The notes beneath the pieces were generated by a model, which saw nothing but the letters and a program-made list of their open reading frames with translations, had not been told where the DNA came from and made no database searches. A program made the position numbers and the translations under genes. DNA of 64,000 bases from contig CAVUNO010000022.1 of assembly GCA_963742875.1 (NCBI GenBank), forward strand, positions 62,001-126,000. The letters run 5' to 3'. Shown piece by piece: positions 40,960-49,100 of this stretch. Numbering within the stretch: the first letter of the stretch is position 1; the number at the start of each line of letters is the position of its first letter. The DNA comes from Bog-532 sp963742875. Its GTDB lineage: Bacteria > Actinomycetota > Actinomycetes > Streptosporangiales > Streptosporangiaceae.

Positions 40960-42670
40960 GTCGACCTCCGCGGCGGAACTGTCCCCTGCGACACGGGAGG
41001 ACGCGATCGCCCGGATGGCCGAGGACGAAGTTGACATTCTGGTGGTCGGCGGGGGCATCGTGGGAGCCGGCTCTGCTCTCGATGCGGTGACGCGCGGGCT
41101 GACGACCGCGATCGTCGAGGCGCGGGACTGGGCCAGCGGGACTTCCAGCCGGTCGAGCAAGCTCATCCACGGCGGCCTGCGCTACCTGGAGATGCTCGAC
41201 TTCGGCCTGGTCAGGGAGGCCCTGCACGAGCGGGGACTGCTGCTCGACCGCATTGCCCCGCACCTGGTCCGGCCCGTGCCATTCCTGTATCCGCTGCGGA
41301 ACCACTGGGAACGCGAGTATGTGGGGGCCGGGGTGTTGCTGTACGACGGGATGGCGTTCACGTCGGGCACGGCGCACGGGCTCAAGCATCACCGGCACCT
41401 GACCCGGAAGGGGGCCATGCGCGAGGCTCCGTGCCTGCGCAAGGACGCCCTCACCGGCGCCATCCAGTACTGGGACGCCCAGATGGACGACGCCCGGTAT
41501 ACGATGACCGTCGTGCGGACCGCCGTCTCCTTCGGTGCGCACGCGGCCAACGGGGTCCAGGTCACCGGCTTCCTGCGGCAGGGCGAGCGGGTGACGGGCG
41601 CGACGATGATCGACCTGGAGACCGGCCGGAGCTTCGAGGTGCGGGCCCGGCAGGTGATCAATGCCACCGGCGTATGGACCGACGACACCCAGGCCCTCGC
41701 CGATACCCGCGGCCAGTTCCACGTGCGGGCCTCGAAGGGCATTCACCTCGTCGTGCCCCGGGACCGGCTGCAGTCCAACACCGGGATGATCCTGCGGACC
41801 GAGAAGAGCGTGCTGTTCGTCATTCCCTGGGGACGGCACTGGATCATCGGGACCACCGATACCGACTGGTCGCTGGAGAAGGCTCACCCGGCCGCCAGTT
41901 CCCGGGACATCGACTATCTGCTCGAGCACGTCAACTCCGTGCTTAACTCGCCGCTCACCAGGGAGGATGTCGAGGGCGTCTACGCCGGCCTGCGGCCGTT
42001 GCTGACCGGTGAGTCCGAGTCGACGTCGAAGCTGTCGCGCGAGCACGTAGTGGGTCACCCGGTCCCGGGCCTGGTCGTCGTGGCCGGCGGCAAGTACACG
42101 ACCTACCGCGTGATGGCCGCTGACGCGGTCAACGAGGCGGCCCGCGGCCTGGACAGCCGGGTTCCGGAATCCTGCACGGATCAGGTGCCGCTGCTCGGCG
42201 CGGACGGCTACCGGGCGCTGTGGAATCAGCGCAGCACGCTGGCCAAGACCGCCGGGATCCACCCGGCCCGCGTCGAGCACCTGCTCAACCGGTACGGGTC
42301 CTGCGCGCATGACTTGCTGGCCATGCTGCGGGAGGATCCGTCGCTGGCTAAGCCGCTGCCAGCCGCGGACGACTACCTGCGGGTGGAGGCACGTTACGCG
42401 GTCACCCACGAGGGCGCCCGTCATCTGGACGATGTGCTGGCCCGGCGCACGCGGATTTCGATCGAGTCCTGGGACCGTGGCGTCACCGCGGCCCCCACCG
42501 TGGCCGCGCTCATAGCAGACGTCCTGAAGTGGGACGACGAGCAGAAGCAGCGGGAGATCGACCATTACCTGGCGCGCGTGCGGGCGGAACGGGATTCGCA
42601 GACCAAGCCCGACGACGACACAGCCGAGGCCGCACGGCTCGGCGCGCCGGACATCGCCGCGCTCCGCTGA
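40925..42670 (+). CDS. glpD: Aerobic glycerol-3-phosphate dehydrogenase
   Basis: A 581-residue FAD-dependent membrane-associated dehydrogenase that oxidises glycerol 3-phosphate to dihydroxyacetone phosphate and passes electrons to the respiratory quinone. FAD-binding IDILVVGGGIVGAGSALDAV-type motif near residue 38, STSS-like GTSSRSSKLIHGGLRYLEML, then NATGVWTDDTQALADTRG and the C-terminal DAO_C domain (VEARYAVTHEGARHLDDVLA). A 24-base tandem duplication repeats the first eight codons (MAAESTDL), so translation could begin at 40925 or 40949. It completes the route from glycerol to triose phosphate started by glpF and glpK. Confidence 0.95.
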   Translation: MAAESTDLMAAESTSAAELSPATREDAIARMAEDEVDILVVGGGIVGAGSALDAVTRGLTTAIVEARDWASGTSSRSSKLIHGGLRYLEMLDFGLVREALHERGLLLDRIAPHLVRPVPFLYPLRNHWEREYVGAGVLLYDGMAFTSGTAHGLKHHRHLTRKGAMREAPCLRKDALTGAIQYWDAQMDDARYTMTVVRTAVSFGAHAANGVQVTGFLRQGERVTGATMIDLETGRSFEVRARQVINATGVWTDDTQALADTRGQFHVRASKGIHLVVPRDRLQSNTGMILRTEKSVLFVIPWGRHWIIGTTDTDWSLEKAHPAASSRDIDYLLEHVNSVLNSPLTREDVEGVYAGLRPLLTGESESTSKLSREHVVGHPVPGLVVVAGGKYTTYRVMAADAVNEAARGLDSRVPESCTDQVPLLGADGYRALWNQRSTLAKTAGIHPARVEHLLNRYGSCAHDLLAMLREDPSLAKPLPAADDYLRVEARYAVTHEGARHLDDVLARRTRISIESWDRGVTAAPTVAALIADVLKWDDEQKQREIDHYLARVRAERDSQTKPDDDTAEAARLGAPDIAALR

Positions 42671-42875
42671 CCAGATCGGCGCGCCCGCGGCCCGGAACGC
42701 TGCCTGCACCCGGGTCGGGGCGCGGCGGACACGGCGCGCAGCCGGATGTATGGCAAGAAGATTTCAATTGACGCAACTGCATTCCCGCACCGTCAGGTGA
42801 CCGGTGGGACGACATCCGGTCGGTACCGCAATTCGCAGGAGGAGAAAGCTGGCCCGGGCGGGTGTACGCGGGATG
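42671..42875. other. Gap between glpD and CBS-BON gene
   Basis: 205 bases between convergent genes. A GACCGG...CCGGTC dyad near 42803-42825 is the only structured element I see. Confidence 0.3.
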
Positions 42876-43862
42876 CTACATGGTGTCGTCGTCCTTCGCC
42901 GCCGCGTCTTGCTTGATGCCGAACAGCGGCTTGGTTACCTCGACCATCTTCTCCGCGAACTTCCGCTGGGACGTGAGCAGCTGCTCAGTGAAGTCGTAGG
43001 CATTGGCCACGAACTCCCCGGGATTGAGCGGCGTGTCGCTGTATGGCAGGTCGGGCACTGGGATGCACGGCGTGATCGATGCGCCGAGCTTGTTCACCAC
43101 ATCCACCACGCCGTCAATGTTCCAGGTCAGCCGGACCGCTATCCGGATCAGGTCATGCTGCTCGGCGGACCCGACCTGGCCTGCCATGGTGACGGTGCCG
43201 TTTCGCACTTGTACGGTGACGCGTGCCGGGTCCGCGAGCAGGATCTCGGTGAGCATCTGGCGGACCTCCCAGGCGATGTCCTCGTCTGGGCGCAGAAAGT
43301 CGCTCAGCAGGTCACAGCGGCTCACGATCCCGATCAGGTTGCCGCCGGCGCCGCCCCCGAACACCGTGCCGGAGTCGACCACGGGCAGCCGCTTGACGTG
43401 GCAGCTGTTCATCAGCCGCGCGGCGGTCGGCAGCGTTGCGTCCGGGTGGATGGTGACGGCCGGCGAGGTCATTAGCTCACCCGCCGTAAGGTCCAAGTGC
43501 TCCTTGTCGCCGGCGTGCCGTCGGGGGCGGCCGTCCGATTCGGGCTCGGCGGCCTGCGCGCGCTTCTCCAGCACCCTGAGCAGGTCCGCCTCGGATACCA
43601 CCCCGGCGACATGGCGGCCCAGAGTCAGCACCGGCACGGCGCTGATCTTGTGCTCGGCCATCAGCACGGTGATCTCCTTGTAGGGGGTCATCCCGTCGAC
43701 AGTCACCACAGACGTCGTCATCACATCCCTGACCCGATGGTGGCATCGCCCGTGGTGCTGCCCTTCCCCGCCGCGGGCATACGAACCGGCGGTCGAGGAC
43801 ACTTTTTCCGCCGCCCGCTCCGCTGAATGCTCCGACGTGTCGTGCATATCTGTGCGTGTCAT
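42876..43862 (-). CDS. CBS-pair and BON-domain protein
   Basis: A 328-residue protein: two CBS motifs (RVRDVMTTSVVTVDGMTPYK, then AEHKISAVPVLTLGRHVAGV; and TAGELMTSPAVTIHPDATLP, then HVKRLPVVDSG), which form an adenine-nucleotide-sensing module. A BON domain follows (QVRNGTVTMAGQVGSAEQHD, RIAVRLTWNIDGVVDVVN), often seen in stress proteins. The order CBS-CBS-BON is common in actinobacteria. Unusually there are about 55 further C-terminal residues forming an amphipathic helix (FVANAYDFTEQLLTSQRKFA), like a phasin-type helix. ATG 43862 has a GGAAGGAG ribosome site. A DosR-type dyad lies 99 bases upstream, so hypoxic or redox regulation is plausible. Confidence 0.9.
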   Translation of the reverse strand: MTRTDMHDTSEHSAERAAEKVSSTAGSYARGGEGQHHGRCHHRVRDVMTTSVVTVDGMTPYKEITVLMAEHKISAVPVLTLGRHVAGVVSEADLLRVLEKRAQAAEPESDGRPRRHAGDKEHLDLTAGELMTSPAVTIHPDATLPTAARLMNSCHVKRLPVVDSGTVFGGGAGGNLIGIVSRCDLLSDFLRPDEDIAWEVRQMLTEILLADPARVTVQVRNGTVTMAGQVGSAEQHDLIRIAVRLTWNIDGVVDVVNKLGASITPCIPVPDLPYSDTPLNPGEFVANAYDFTEQLLTSQRKFAEKMVEVTKPLFGIKQDAAAKDDDTM

Positions 43863-43960
43863 CTCCTTCCCCCTCTGCTGATCCGGTGCCGGAGGATGCT
43901 GCACTTCACCACCGTTTCTCTCCGCTGTGGGATTCCGCACGGCCGAATGTCATGGTCAGC

Positions 43961-43976
43961 GGGGACCTTGGTCACC
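43961..43976. promoter_or_regulatory. DosR/DevR-like dyad GGGGACCTTGGTCACC
   Basis: Resembles the GGGACTTNAGTCCC core of DosR/DevR boxes, with one mismatch between arms (GGGGACC versus GGTCACC). It lies 99 bases upstream of the CBS-BON gene, a type often found in dormancy regulons. Weak match; suggestive only. Confidence 0.35.
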
Positions 43977-44126
43977 AGCGATAAATACCGCCCAGCGGTA
44001 GATTTGTGCTCCACTTCCGGAGCCTGGGAGCGGCCTGAAATGGGCAGCAGCGCGGTGCCGGGTTCTATATAGACCGGTGCGCGCCGCATCAGCGGGATAC
44101 GGCGGCACCGGCCAGCGGGGCGGGCG

Positions 44127-44420
44127 ATGAAAATGACATGGCAGTACTTAGCGGGAGAGCTATCGGTGCTGCTCGCGCACTTGCAGGCGGTGGCCACTAC
44201 CGAGGCGGCCCGGCGTGAGGCGTGGTCACTGCGGCACGCGGCCGAGACAGAACCGATCCCAGCACTGGGCTTGGTGATCGTGCGCGCACTGGCAGTGGCA
44301 GATGACCTGTGCTGGGACTCGCTCAACCGAGGCGACACGGCGGCGTTCACCCGCCAGGCGGCGGTCTGCGACGAGCTGCGGGAGTTCGGCGTGTGCGCAG
44401 GCCTGCTCGATGAGGCTTAG
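44127..44420 (+). CDS. Small conserved hypothetical protein
   Basis: A 97-residue, all-helical, acidic protein: MTWQYLAGELSVLLAHLQAV, EAARREAWSLRHAAETEPIP and LCWDSLNRGDTAAFTRQAAV, then CDELREFGVCAGLLDEA. Regular heptad spacing and alanine-rich helices suggest a small bundle. The two C-terminal Cys residues are notable. I do not recognise a named family. It is 53 bases upstream of the acetyl-CoA synthetase on the same strand, so probably the first gene of its operon. Confidence 0.65.
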   Translation: MKMTWQYLAGELSVLLAHLQAVATTEAARREAWSLRHAAETEPIPALGLVIVRALAVADDLCWDSLNRGDTAAFTRQAAVCDELREFGVCAGLLDEA

Positions 44421-44473
44421 GCAGGCATGCCCTTCGTTCCCCGAAAGTTATCTTCCGGCGAGAGGACAAGGCA

Positions 44474-46600
44474 ATGGCAGAAAGCAAGCAGCCGCAGGGT
44501 TCTGGGGCACAGACCTCCGAGGCGCAGATCGCGGTGCACTGGCGCGAGGAGGAGTACGTCCCGCCACCCCCGAAGTTCGTCGAGCAGGCTAATGCGAAGG
44601 ACCCGGCCATCTTGGACCGGTACAGCGAGGAGCACTTCCCCGACTGCTTCAAGGAGTACGCGGACCTGCTCGTCTGGGATCAGCCCTGGCACACGACCCT
44701 GGACACCAGTAACCCGCCATTCTGGAAGTGGTTCGTCGGCGGCAAGCTCAATGCCTCCTATAACTGCGTGGACCGGCATGCCGAGGCCACGCCGGATAAG
44801 ACCGCGATCGTCTTCGTACCGGAACTGGAGTCCGACGAACACGTAAAGATCAGCTACTCAGAGCTGCAGCGCCGGGTGAACGAGTTCGCCGCGGTGCTGC
44901 GTGACTCAGTCGGCCTGAAGACCGGCGACCGGGTGACACTGCACATGCCGATGGTCGCCGAGCTGCCGGTCACCATGCTCGCCTGCGCCAGGCTCGGGAT
45001 AATCCATTCGGAGGTGTTCGGCGGGTTCAGCGGCACCGCCTGCGGGAACAGGATCGCCGACTCCGGCAGCCGCGTCCTGATCACGATGGACGGCTACTAC
45101 CGCAGCGGCCAGATGCAGGACCACAAGGCCAAGGCCGACGAGGCGCTCGAGGCAGCCCGCCAGGAAGGCCAGGAAGTCGACAAGGTGCTCGTCTGGCGGC
45201 GCCGCGACGGCGAGTACGCCTCAAAGACTCCCATGGCCGTCGGCCGTGACTTCTTCGTCGACGAGCTGCTCAGCGAGCATCGGGGAGCGACCGTCGAGCC
45301 GGTATCCATGCCGGCCGAGGCGCCGTTGTTCCTGATGTACACCAGCGGCACCACCGGCCGCCCGAAGGGCTGTGTGCATAGCACGGGCGGCTACCTCGCC
45401 TACGTGGCGGGGACGTCGAAGTACTACCAGGACATTCACCCCGATGACGTGTACTGGTGCATGGCGGACATCGGCTGGATCACCGGCCACAGCTACATCG
45501 TCTATGGACCGCTGGCCCTGGGCACGACGACGGTGATCTACGAGGGCGTGCCCAACTATCCCGACGGCGGGCGGCCCTGGCGGATTGCCGAGACGCTGGG
45601 GGTGAACATCTTTCACACCTCGCCAACGGCGATCAGGATGCTGCGTAAGGTCGGCCCGGAGGAGCCGAAGAAGTATGACTACCACTTCAAGCACATGACC
45701 ACGGTGGGCGAGCCGATCGAGCCGGAGGTCTGGCGCTGGTACCACTCCGAGGTCGGTAAGGGCGAAGCGGCCATCGTCGACACCTGGTGGCAGACCGAGA
45801 ACGGCGGTTTCCTCGGCAGCACCCTGCCCGCTTTGCAGCCGATGAAGCCCGGCAGCTGCGGGCCCGGTGTCCTCGGCGTCTACCCGGTGATCTACGACGA
45901 GGACGCCAACGAGGTACCAGCGGGGAGCGGCAGGGCGGGCAACATCTGTATCCGCAACCCGTGGCCGGGCATCTTCCAGGGCGTCTGGGGTCAGCCCGAG
46001 CGATTCGTGGCCACCTATTACCGCAAGTACAACAGGAACCCAGACAGCACGGACTGGCACGACTGGCCCTACTTCGCTGGTGACGGCGCTCTCCAGGCCG
46101 CCGACGGTTATTTCAGGATCCTCGGCCGCGTCGACGACGTGATCAATGTGGCCGGGCACCGGCTGGGCACCAAGGAGATCGAGTCCGCCGCGCTCACCGT
46201 TCCCGAGGTGGCCGAGGCGGCCGCAGTACCGGTGATCGATGACATCCGGGGGCGCGTCGTGGAGGTGTACGTCTCGCTCAAGCCCGGCTTCGAGCCGAGC
46301 GAGACGCTAGAGCAGAAGGTCAGCGCGGCGATCGATACCCAGATTGGCAAAATCGCCCGCCCGAAGAACGTCTGGATCGTGCCGGACATGCCGAAGACCA
46401 GGTCGGGCAAGATCATGCGCCGGGTTATCGCGTCGATCTCCAACTTCGCCGACGTTGGAGATGTCACCACGCTGGCCAACCCCGAGATCGTCGACAGCAT
46501 CCGGCATTACGTGCAGAGCTCGAAGGTCGCCAAGGATGACGTGCCGCGCGAGCTGACCGAGACCGAGTTCGAGGAGATCAAGAAGTTCGGCGGGGAGTAG
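44474..46600 (+). CDS. acsA: Acetyl-CoA synthetase (AMP-forming), ACS-type
   Basis: A 708-residue adenylate-forming enzyme that activates acetate (or propionate) to the acyl-CoA via an acyl-AMP. The core motifs are the P-loop LMYTSGTTGRPKGCVHSTGG, the WCMADIGWITGHSYIVYG substrate block, TWWQTENGG, and the hinge DGYFRILGRVDDVINVAGHR. The C-terminal KTRSGKIMRR carries the lysine that is acetylated to silence ACS in bacteria. Compared with common ACS of about 650 residues it has a longer N-terminal extension of some 30 polar residues before the ACAS_N domain (YVPPPPKFVEQANA). Start ATG 44474 with a GAGAGGACAAGG upstream. No acetate permease lies nearby. Confidence 0.93.
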   Translation: MAESKQPQGSGAQTSEAQIAVHWREEEYVPPPPKFVEQANAKDPAILDRYSEEHFPDCFKEYADLLVWDQPWHTTLDTSNPPFWKWFVGGKLNASYNCVDRHAEATPDKTAIVFVPELESDEHVKISYSELQRRVNEFAAVLRDSVGLKTGDRVTLHMPMVAELPVTMLACARLGIIHSEVFGGFSGTACGNRIADSGSRVLITMDGYYRSGQMQDHKAKADEALEAARQEGQEVDKVLVWRRRDGEYASKTPMAVGRDFFVDELLSEHRGATVEPVSMPAEAPLFLMYTSGTTGRPKGCVHSTGGYLAYVAGTSKYYQDIHPDDVYWCMADIGWITGHSYIVYGPLALGTTTVIYEGVPNYPDGGRPWRIAETLGVNIFHTSPTAIRMLRKVGPEEPKKYDYHFKHMTTVGEPIEPEVWRWYHSEVGKGEAAIVDTWWQTENGGFLGSTLPALQPMKPGSCGPGVLGVYPVIYDEDANEVPAGSGRAGNICIRNPWPGIFQGVWGQPERFVATYYRKYNRNPDSTDWHDWPYFAGDGALQAADGYFRILGRVDDVINVAGHRLGTKEIESAALTVPEVAEAAAVPVIDDIRGRVVEVYVSLKPGFEPSETLEQKVSAAIDTQIGKIARPKNVWIVPDMPKTRSGKIMRRVIASISNFADVGDVTTLANPEIVDSIRHYVQSSKVAKDDVPRELTETEFEEIKKFGGE

Positions 46601-46735
46601 CCGACTGCGTGAACGGCACCGGGCCGCCCCATGCAGGCGGCGGCGGTCACTAGGCCCGATACGATCGGCCGGTTCAGGATCGTGACCGTCGTGGTTCAAC
46701 TCGGCTCCGGCCCGGTGCCCTCGTCCGGTCGGTGC

Positions 46736-47437
46736 CTAGTGCGGAAGGCTGGAGAGCGTTGTAATCGTCGACGTCTCAGCTGTCGTCGAGCCATTCACCG
46801 ACGGGCAAGCCGGCAGGTACGACCCGGCGCCAGACAGCCACGCGGAGATAACCACGCTTCCCGAACCGCCCGGCGGGCTGATCCGAAGGCGCACGTATGG
46901 TGCGGGGCAGCGACCCTGCCCTCCAGCCGGCTGATCATCGGCCACGACCACTGCGTAGGCGGAGTCTCCTGGCTGGAGTGTCACGACGGGTGGCGGGGGC
47001 GTGTAATGCCAGGCGCCGAACATGGTCGACTGCGCGTGCTGCAGGAGCGTGGCCGTCCCCGCGGCGGTCAGCCCGGTCACAACGGGCCAGCCGGTCATGC
47101 GGCACGGGGTGTGGCTGCCGTTGGTAAATCTGAGGTAGCCACCGGCCTGGCCCGCGAGAGCCCCGCTATTGGAGATGCTGACTTTCAGCTGAGACGCGAC
47201 ACAGGATTCGATGCTGCCGGGTGATGGCGAGCTCGGCGCCGTCGTCGCACCTCCGGTCGTTGTCCCCAACGGTGCCGCCTGCGGCGGATTCTGGTTGCTG
47301 CACGCGATCACGGCCAGTCCGCAGGCCGCAACGGCCAGAGCGCCCGCGATAGCCGCCCGGGTACGGGTTCCGGCAATGGCGAGCCGATGACCGACCGCCG
47401 ATCGTGCCTGCGAATCACGCACCACCTTGAACCTCAT
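46736..47437 (-). CDS. DUF4232-domain lipoprotein
   Basis: A 233-residue exported lipoprotein: a basic N-terminus, a hydrophobic helix (AAIAGALAVAACGLAVIA) and a lipobox VIAC with Cys46, a short T/P/S-rich tether, then a DUF4232 domain (SQLKVSISNSGALAGQAGGY, LRFTNGSHTPCRMTGWPVVT, GAWHYTPPPPVVTLQPGDSA). DUF4232 domains are beta-sandwiches common on actinomycete cell surfaces, with no known activity. ATG start at 47437, 16 bases after the previous stop. It is the last gene of a four-gene minus-strand operon of envelope proteins. Confidence 0.85.
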   Translation of the reverse strand: MRFKVVRDSQARSAVGHRLAIAGTRTRAAIAGALAVAACGLAVIACSNQNPPQAAPLGTTTGGATTAPSSPSPGSIESCVASQLKVSISNSGALAGQAGGYLRFTNGSHTPCRMTGWPVVTGLTAAGTATLLQHAQSTMFGAWHYTPPPPVVTLQPGDSAYAVVVADDQPAGGQGRCPAPYVRLRISPPGGSGSVVISAWLSGAGSYLPACPSVNGSTTAETSTITTLSSLPH

Positions 47438-47452
47438 GGCGTCTCCCTCTCG

Positions 47453-48316
47453 TTACCCGGGCAAGTCCTGGACGCTGACGGCCCGGGCCGGCCACGTCGA
47501 TCCCGGCGTCCGGCCGTCCCGCAGCGACACATGTACGGCAAGTCGACCGCCGGGCGCCGCGTGGCTCACCTGGAATACCACGGCCTGGCCCTGCCCGGCC
47601 GCCGCCGAAAACCAGAACTCGTCGGTGCATCCGGTCCGGCGGTACCGGGCCACCGGCCCGAAGGGGCCGGCAGAGGCGGTCATCGCAGCAAACATCTCAT
47701 GCCCGGCCAGCACGCGGAGCGTGGCGCGCATCCGGCGCCGGAGCGGCCTCCGGCAGATAGGGGTGCGCACGGGCATGCGCATGCTCAGCAGCACCAGGAC
47801 AGTTCCCCCGGCGAGCAGTCCGCCACCGAACCAGGCCAGGTAAGGCGCGCGCGCTGCGTCTGCCGGCACAATCACATGGATGATGCCCGCACAGAGCAGC
47901 ATCCCGCTGCGGACGATCGGCGGCCAGGTAGCGGGTTCCGGCGCCGTTTCGGGTGCCGGGCGCCACCTGATACACCCGCAGTCGCCAGGGATCCGCTTAA
48001 CGCGCACATATCCGAGCAAGACGCAGAACAGCGCCCCGAACGAGGCTAGGCCGGCGCCGCCGAGCATCGGCGACGCCCCGCTGCACACGAGCACGCCCAC
48101 CGCCAGCTCCGCGGCGCCGACCGCAAGTTCGGCGCGTCCCCACCGGCGCCGGGACATCCGCAGCGCGCGGCTCATGGCGGTAGCACCATCCACTCCTCGC
48201 GCGCCGCGGTACAGGCCGCGGTACAGCTTGCTCGCTCCGGCCACGACGAGAACCACGCCGCAACTGGCGACCCACCCAGTGACGATTGACGAGGTGGCCT
48301 GGTCAAAGCCGGTCAC
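47453..48316 (-). CDS. MauE/DoxX-like multi-helix membrane protein
   Basis: A 287-residue protein. Residues 1-190 form a MauE/DoxX-type bundle: GWVASCGVVLVVAGASKLYR, ELAVGAAELAVGVLVCSGAS, LASFGALFCVLLGYVRVKRI and then a Cys pair in PGDCGCIRWRP; a last helix pair follows (YLAWFGGGLLAGGTVLVLLS). Residues about 200-287 are a polar domain without helix character (ARYRRTGCTDEFWFSAAAGQ, VFQVSHAAPGGRLAVHVS), presumably extracytoplasmic. Such proteins often shuttle electrons to redoxins across the membrane. GTG start, 12 bases after the DUF1906-type gene. It is the third MauE-type sequence context in this window after 29.3 kb. Confidence 0.8.
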   Translation of the reverse strand: MTGFDQATSSIVTGWVASCGVVLVVAGASKLYRGLYRGARGVDGATAMSRALRMSRRRWGRAELAVGAAELAVGVLVCSGASPMLGGAGLASFGALFCVLLGYVRVKRIPGDCGCIRWRPAPETAPEPATWPPIVRSGMLLCAGIIHVIVPADAARAPYLAWFGGGLLAGGTVLVLLSMRMPVRTPICRRPLRRRMRATLRVLAGHEMFAAMTASAGPFGPVARYRRTGCTDEFWFSAAAGQGQAVVFQVSHAAPGGRLAVHVSLRDGRTPGSTWPARAVSVQDLPG

Positions 48317-48327
48317 TCAGCCTCCCA

Positions 48328-49050
48328 CTACGGCCTCGAGCTGACATGGAAGCAGAAGCGGGCCGTCACGAATCCCGGGCCGCCTACGTCGAGGTCCACA
48401 TTGGACGACAGGTGGCACGCGTCCTGCTCTGCGTATTGCCAGAGCCTGGTCCGCACCGTCGGGCACTGATCCGGACGCCAGTGGGGCGGTTCGGCCAGGC
48501 TGCCGCACGGCTCGGGCTCGCTCGACCAGATGGCGCTGGGCACATCGACGCCTCGCGCTTTGGCGATGGTCGAGCAATCGGGATAAGGCGAATACGGATC
48601 GCAGTACAGGCACGGGTAAAGCGGATAGATGCCCAGGCCCGCGAAATCGTATTCCGCTACGTAGCGTGCCCAGGCATCCCAGTAATCCGAGCTCAGCGAC
48701 GTCGAATATTCCTGGTCGAGCCAGCAGTACAGCTGACCGTTGGACGGCAGCCGAAGCGGGCCGACCGCATGATAGGCGGCGAGCATCGACGCGCAGAAGG
48801 CCTGCGCATCGGCCTGGCCCTCCGCGGCGGACCCGCTCAGCCGGGACTGCCGGGGGGCCGAGATGCAGCCAACGTAGTGGCCCCCGCTGTCCCACGCTCC
48901 CTGGCTTTCTGCGACCGCGTCGTCGCTGAACAGGTCAGCGGCCGGGGACGGGTTGAAATACCTGATCCAGAAGGCTGGGTCCACGCCGAATTCACGGTGC
49001 GCTGACGCGTAAGTGTTATATATCTTCCCCGCGGTGTCATATCCGCTCAT
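48328..49050 (-). CDS. DUF1906/GH25-like glycoside-hydrolase-fold protein
   Basis: A 240-residue protein with the start-to-end pattern of DUF1906 and GH25-type barrels, whose relatives act on or bind peptidoglycan. Residues 1-8 (SGYDTAG) are the first strand, then FWIRYFNPSPAADLFSDDAV, GQLYCWLDQEYSTSLSSDYW (acidic DQE near the catalytic position), YDFAGLGIYPLYPC, AIWSSEPEP, and the final LWQYAEQDACHLSSNVDLDV typical of GH25-like proteins ('LWQY...vDlN'). Nine Cys residues suggest disulfides outside the membrane, yet there is no signal peptide at the preferred start (ATG 49050). Longer in-frame sequence upstream lies inside the next gene. Enzymatic activity cannot be claimed. Confidence 0.75.
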   Translation of the reverse strand: MSGYDTAGKIYNTYASAHREFGVDPAFWIRYFNPSPAADLFSDDAVAESQGAWDSGGHYVGCISAPRQSRLSGSAAEGQADAQAFCASMLAAYHAVGPLRLPSNGQLYCWLDQEYSTSLSSDYWDAWARYVAEYDFAGLGIYPLYPCLYCDPYSPYPDCSTIAKARGVDVPSAIWSSEPEPCGSLAEPPHWRPDQCPTVRTRLWQYAEQDACHLSSNVDLDVGGPGFVTARFCFHVSSRP

Positions 49051-49100
49051 AGCTGGCAACCCTCCGAAGGGCCCGGTATCTGCACGACGATGCTGCCGGC

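Noticed and set aside
42804..43475. Plus-strand open frame opposite the CBS-BON gene
   Set aside because: No protein family; the CBS-BON gene on the minus strand has clear domains and a strong ribosome site.
48286..49005. Plus-strand open frame opposite the DUF1906-like gene
   Set aside because: Arg/Val-rich translation without motifs; antisense to a protein with a recognisable GH25-like pattern.
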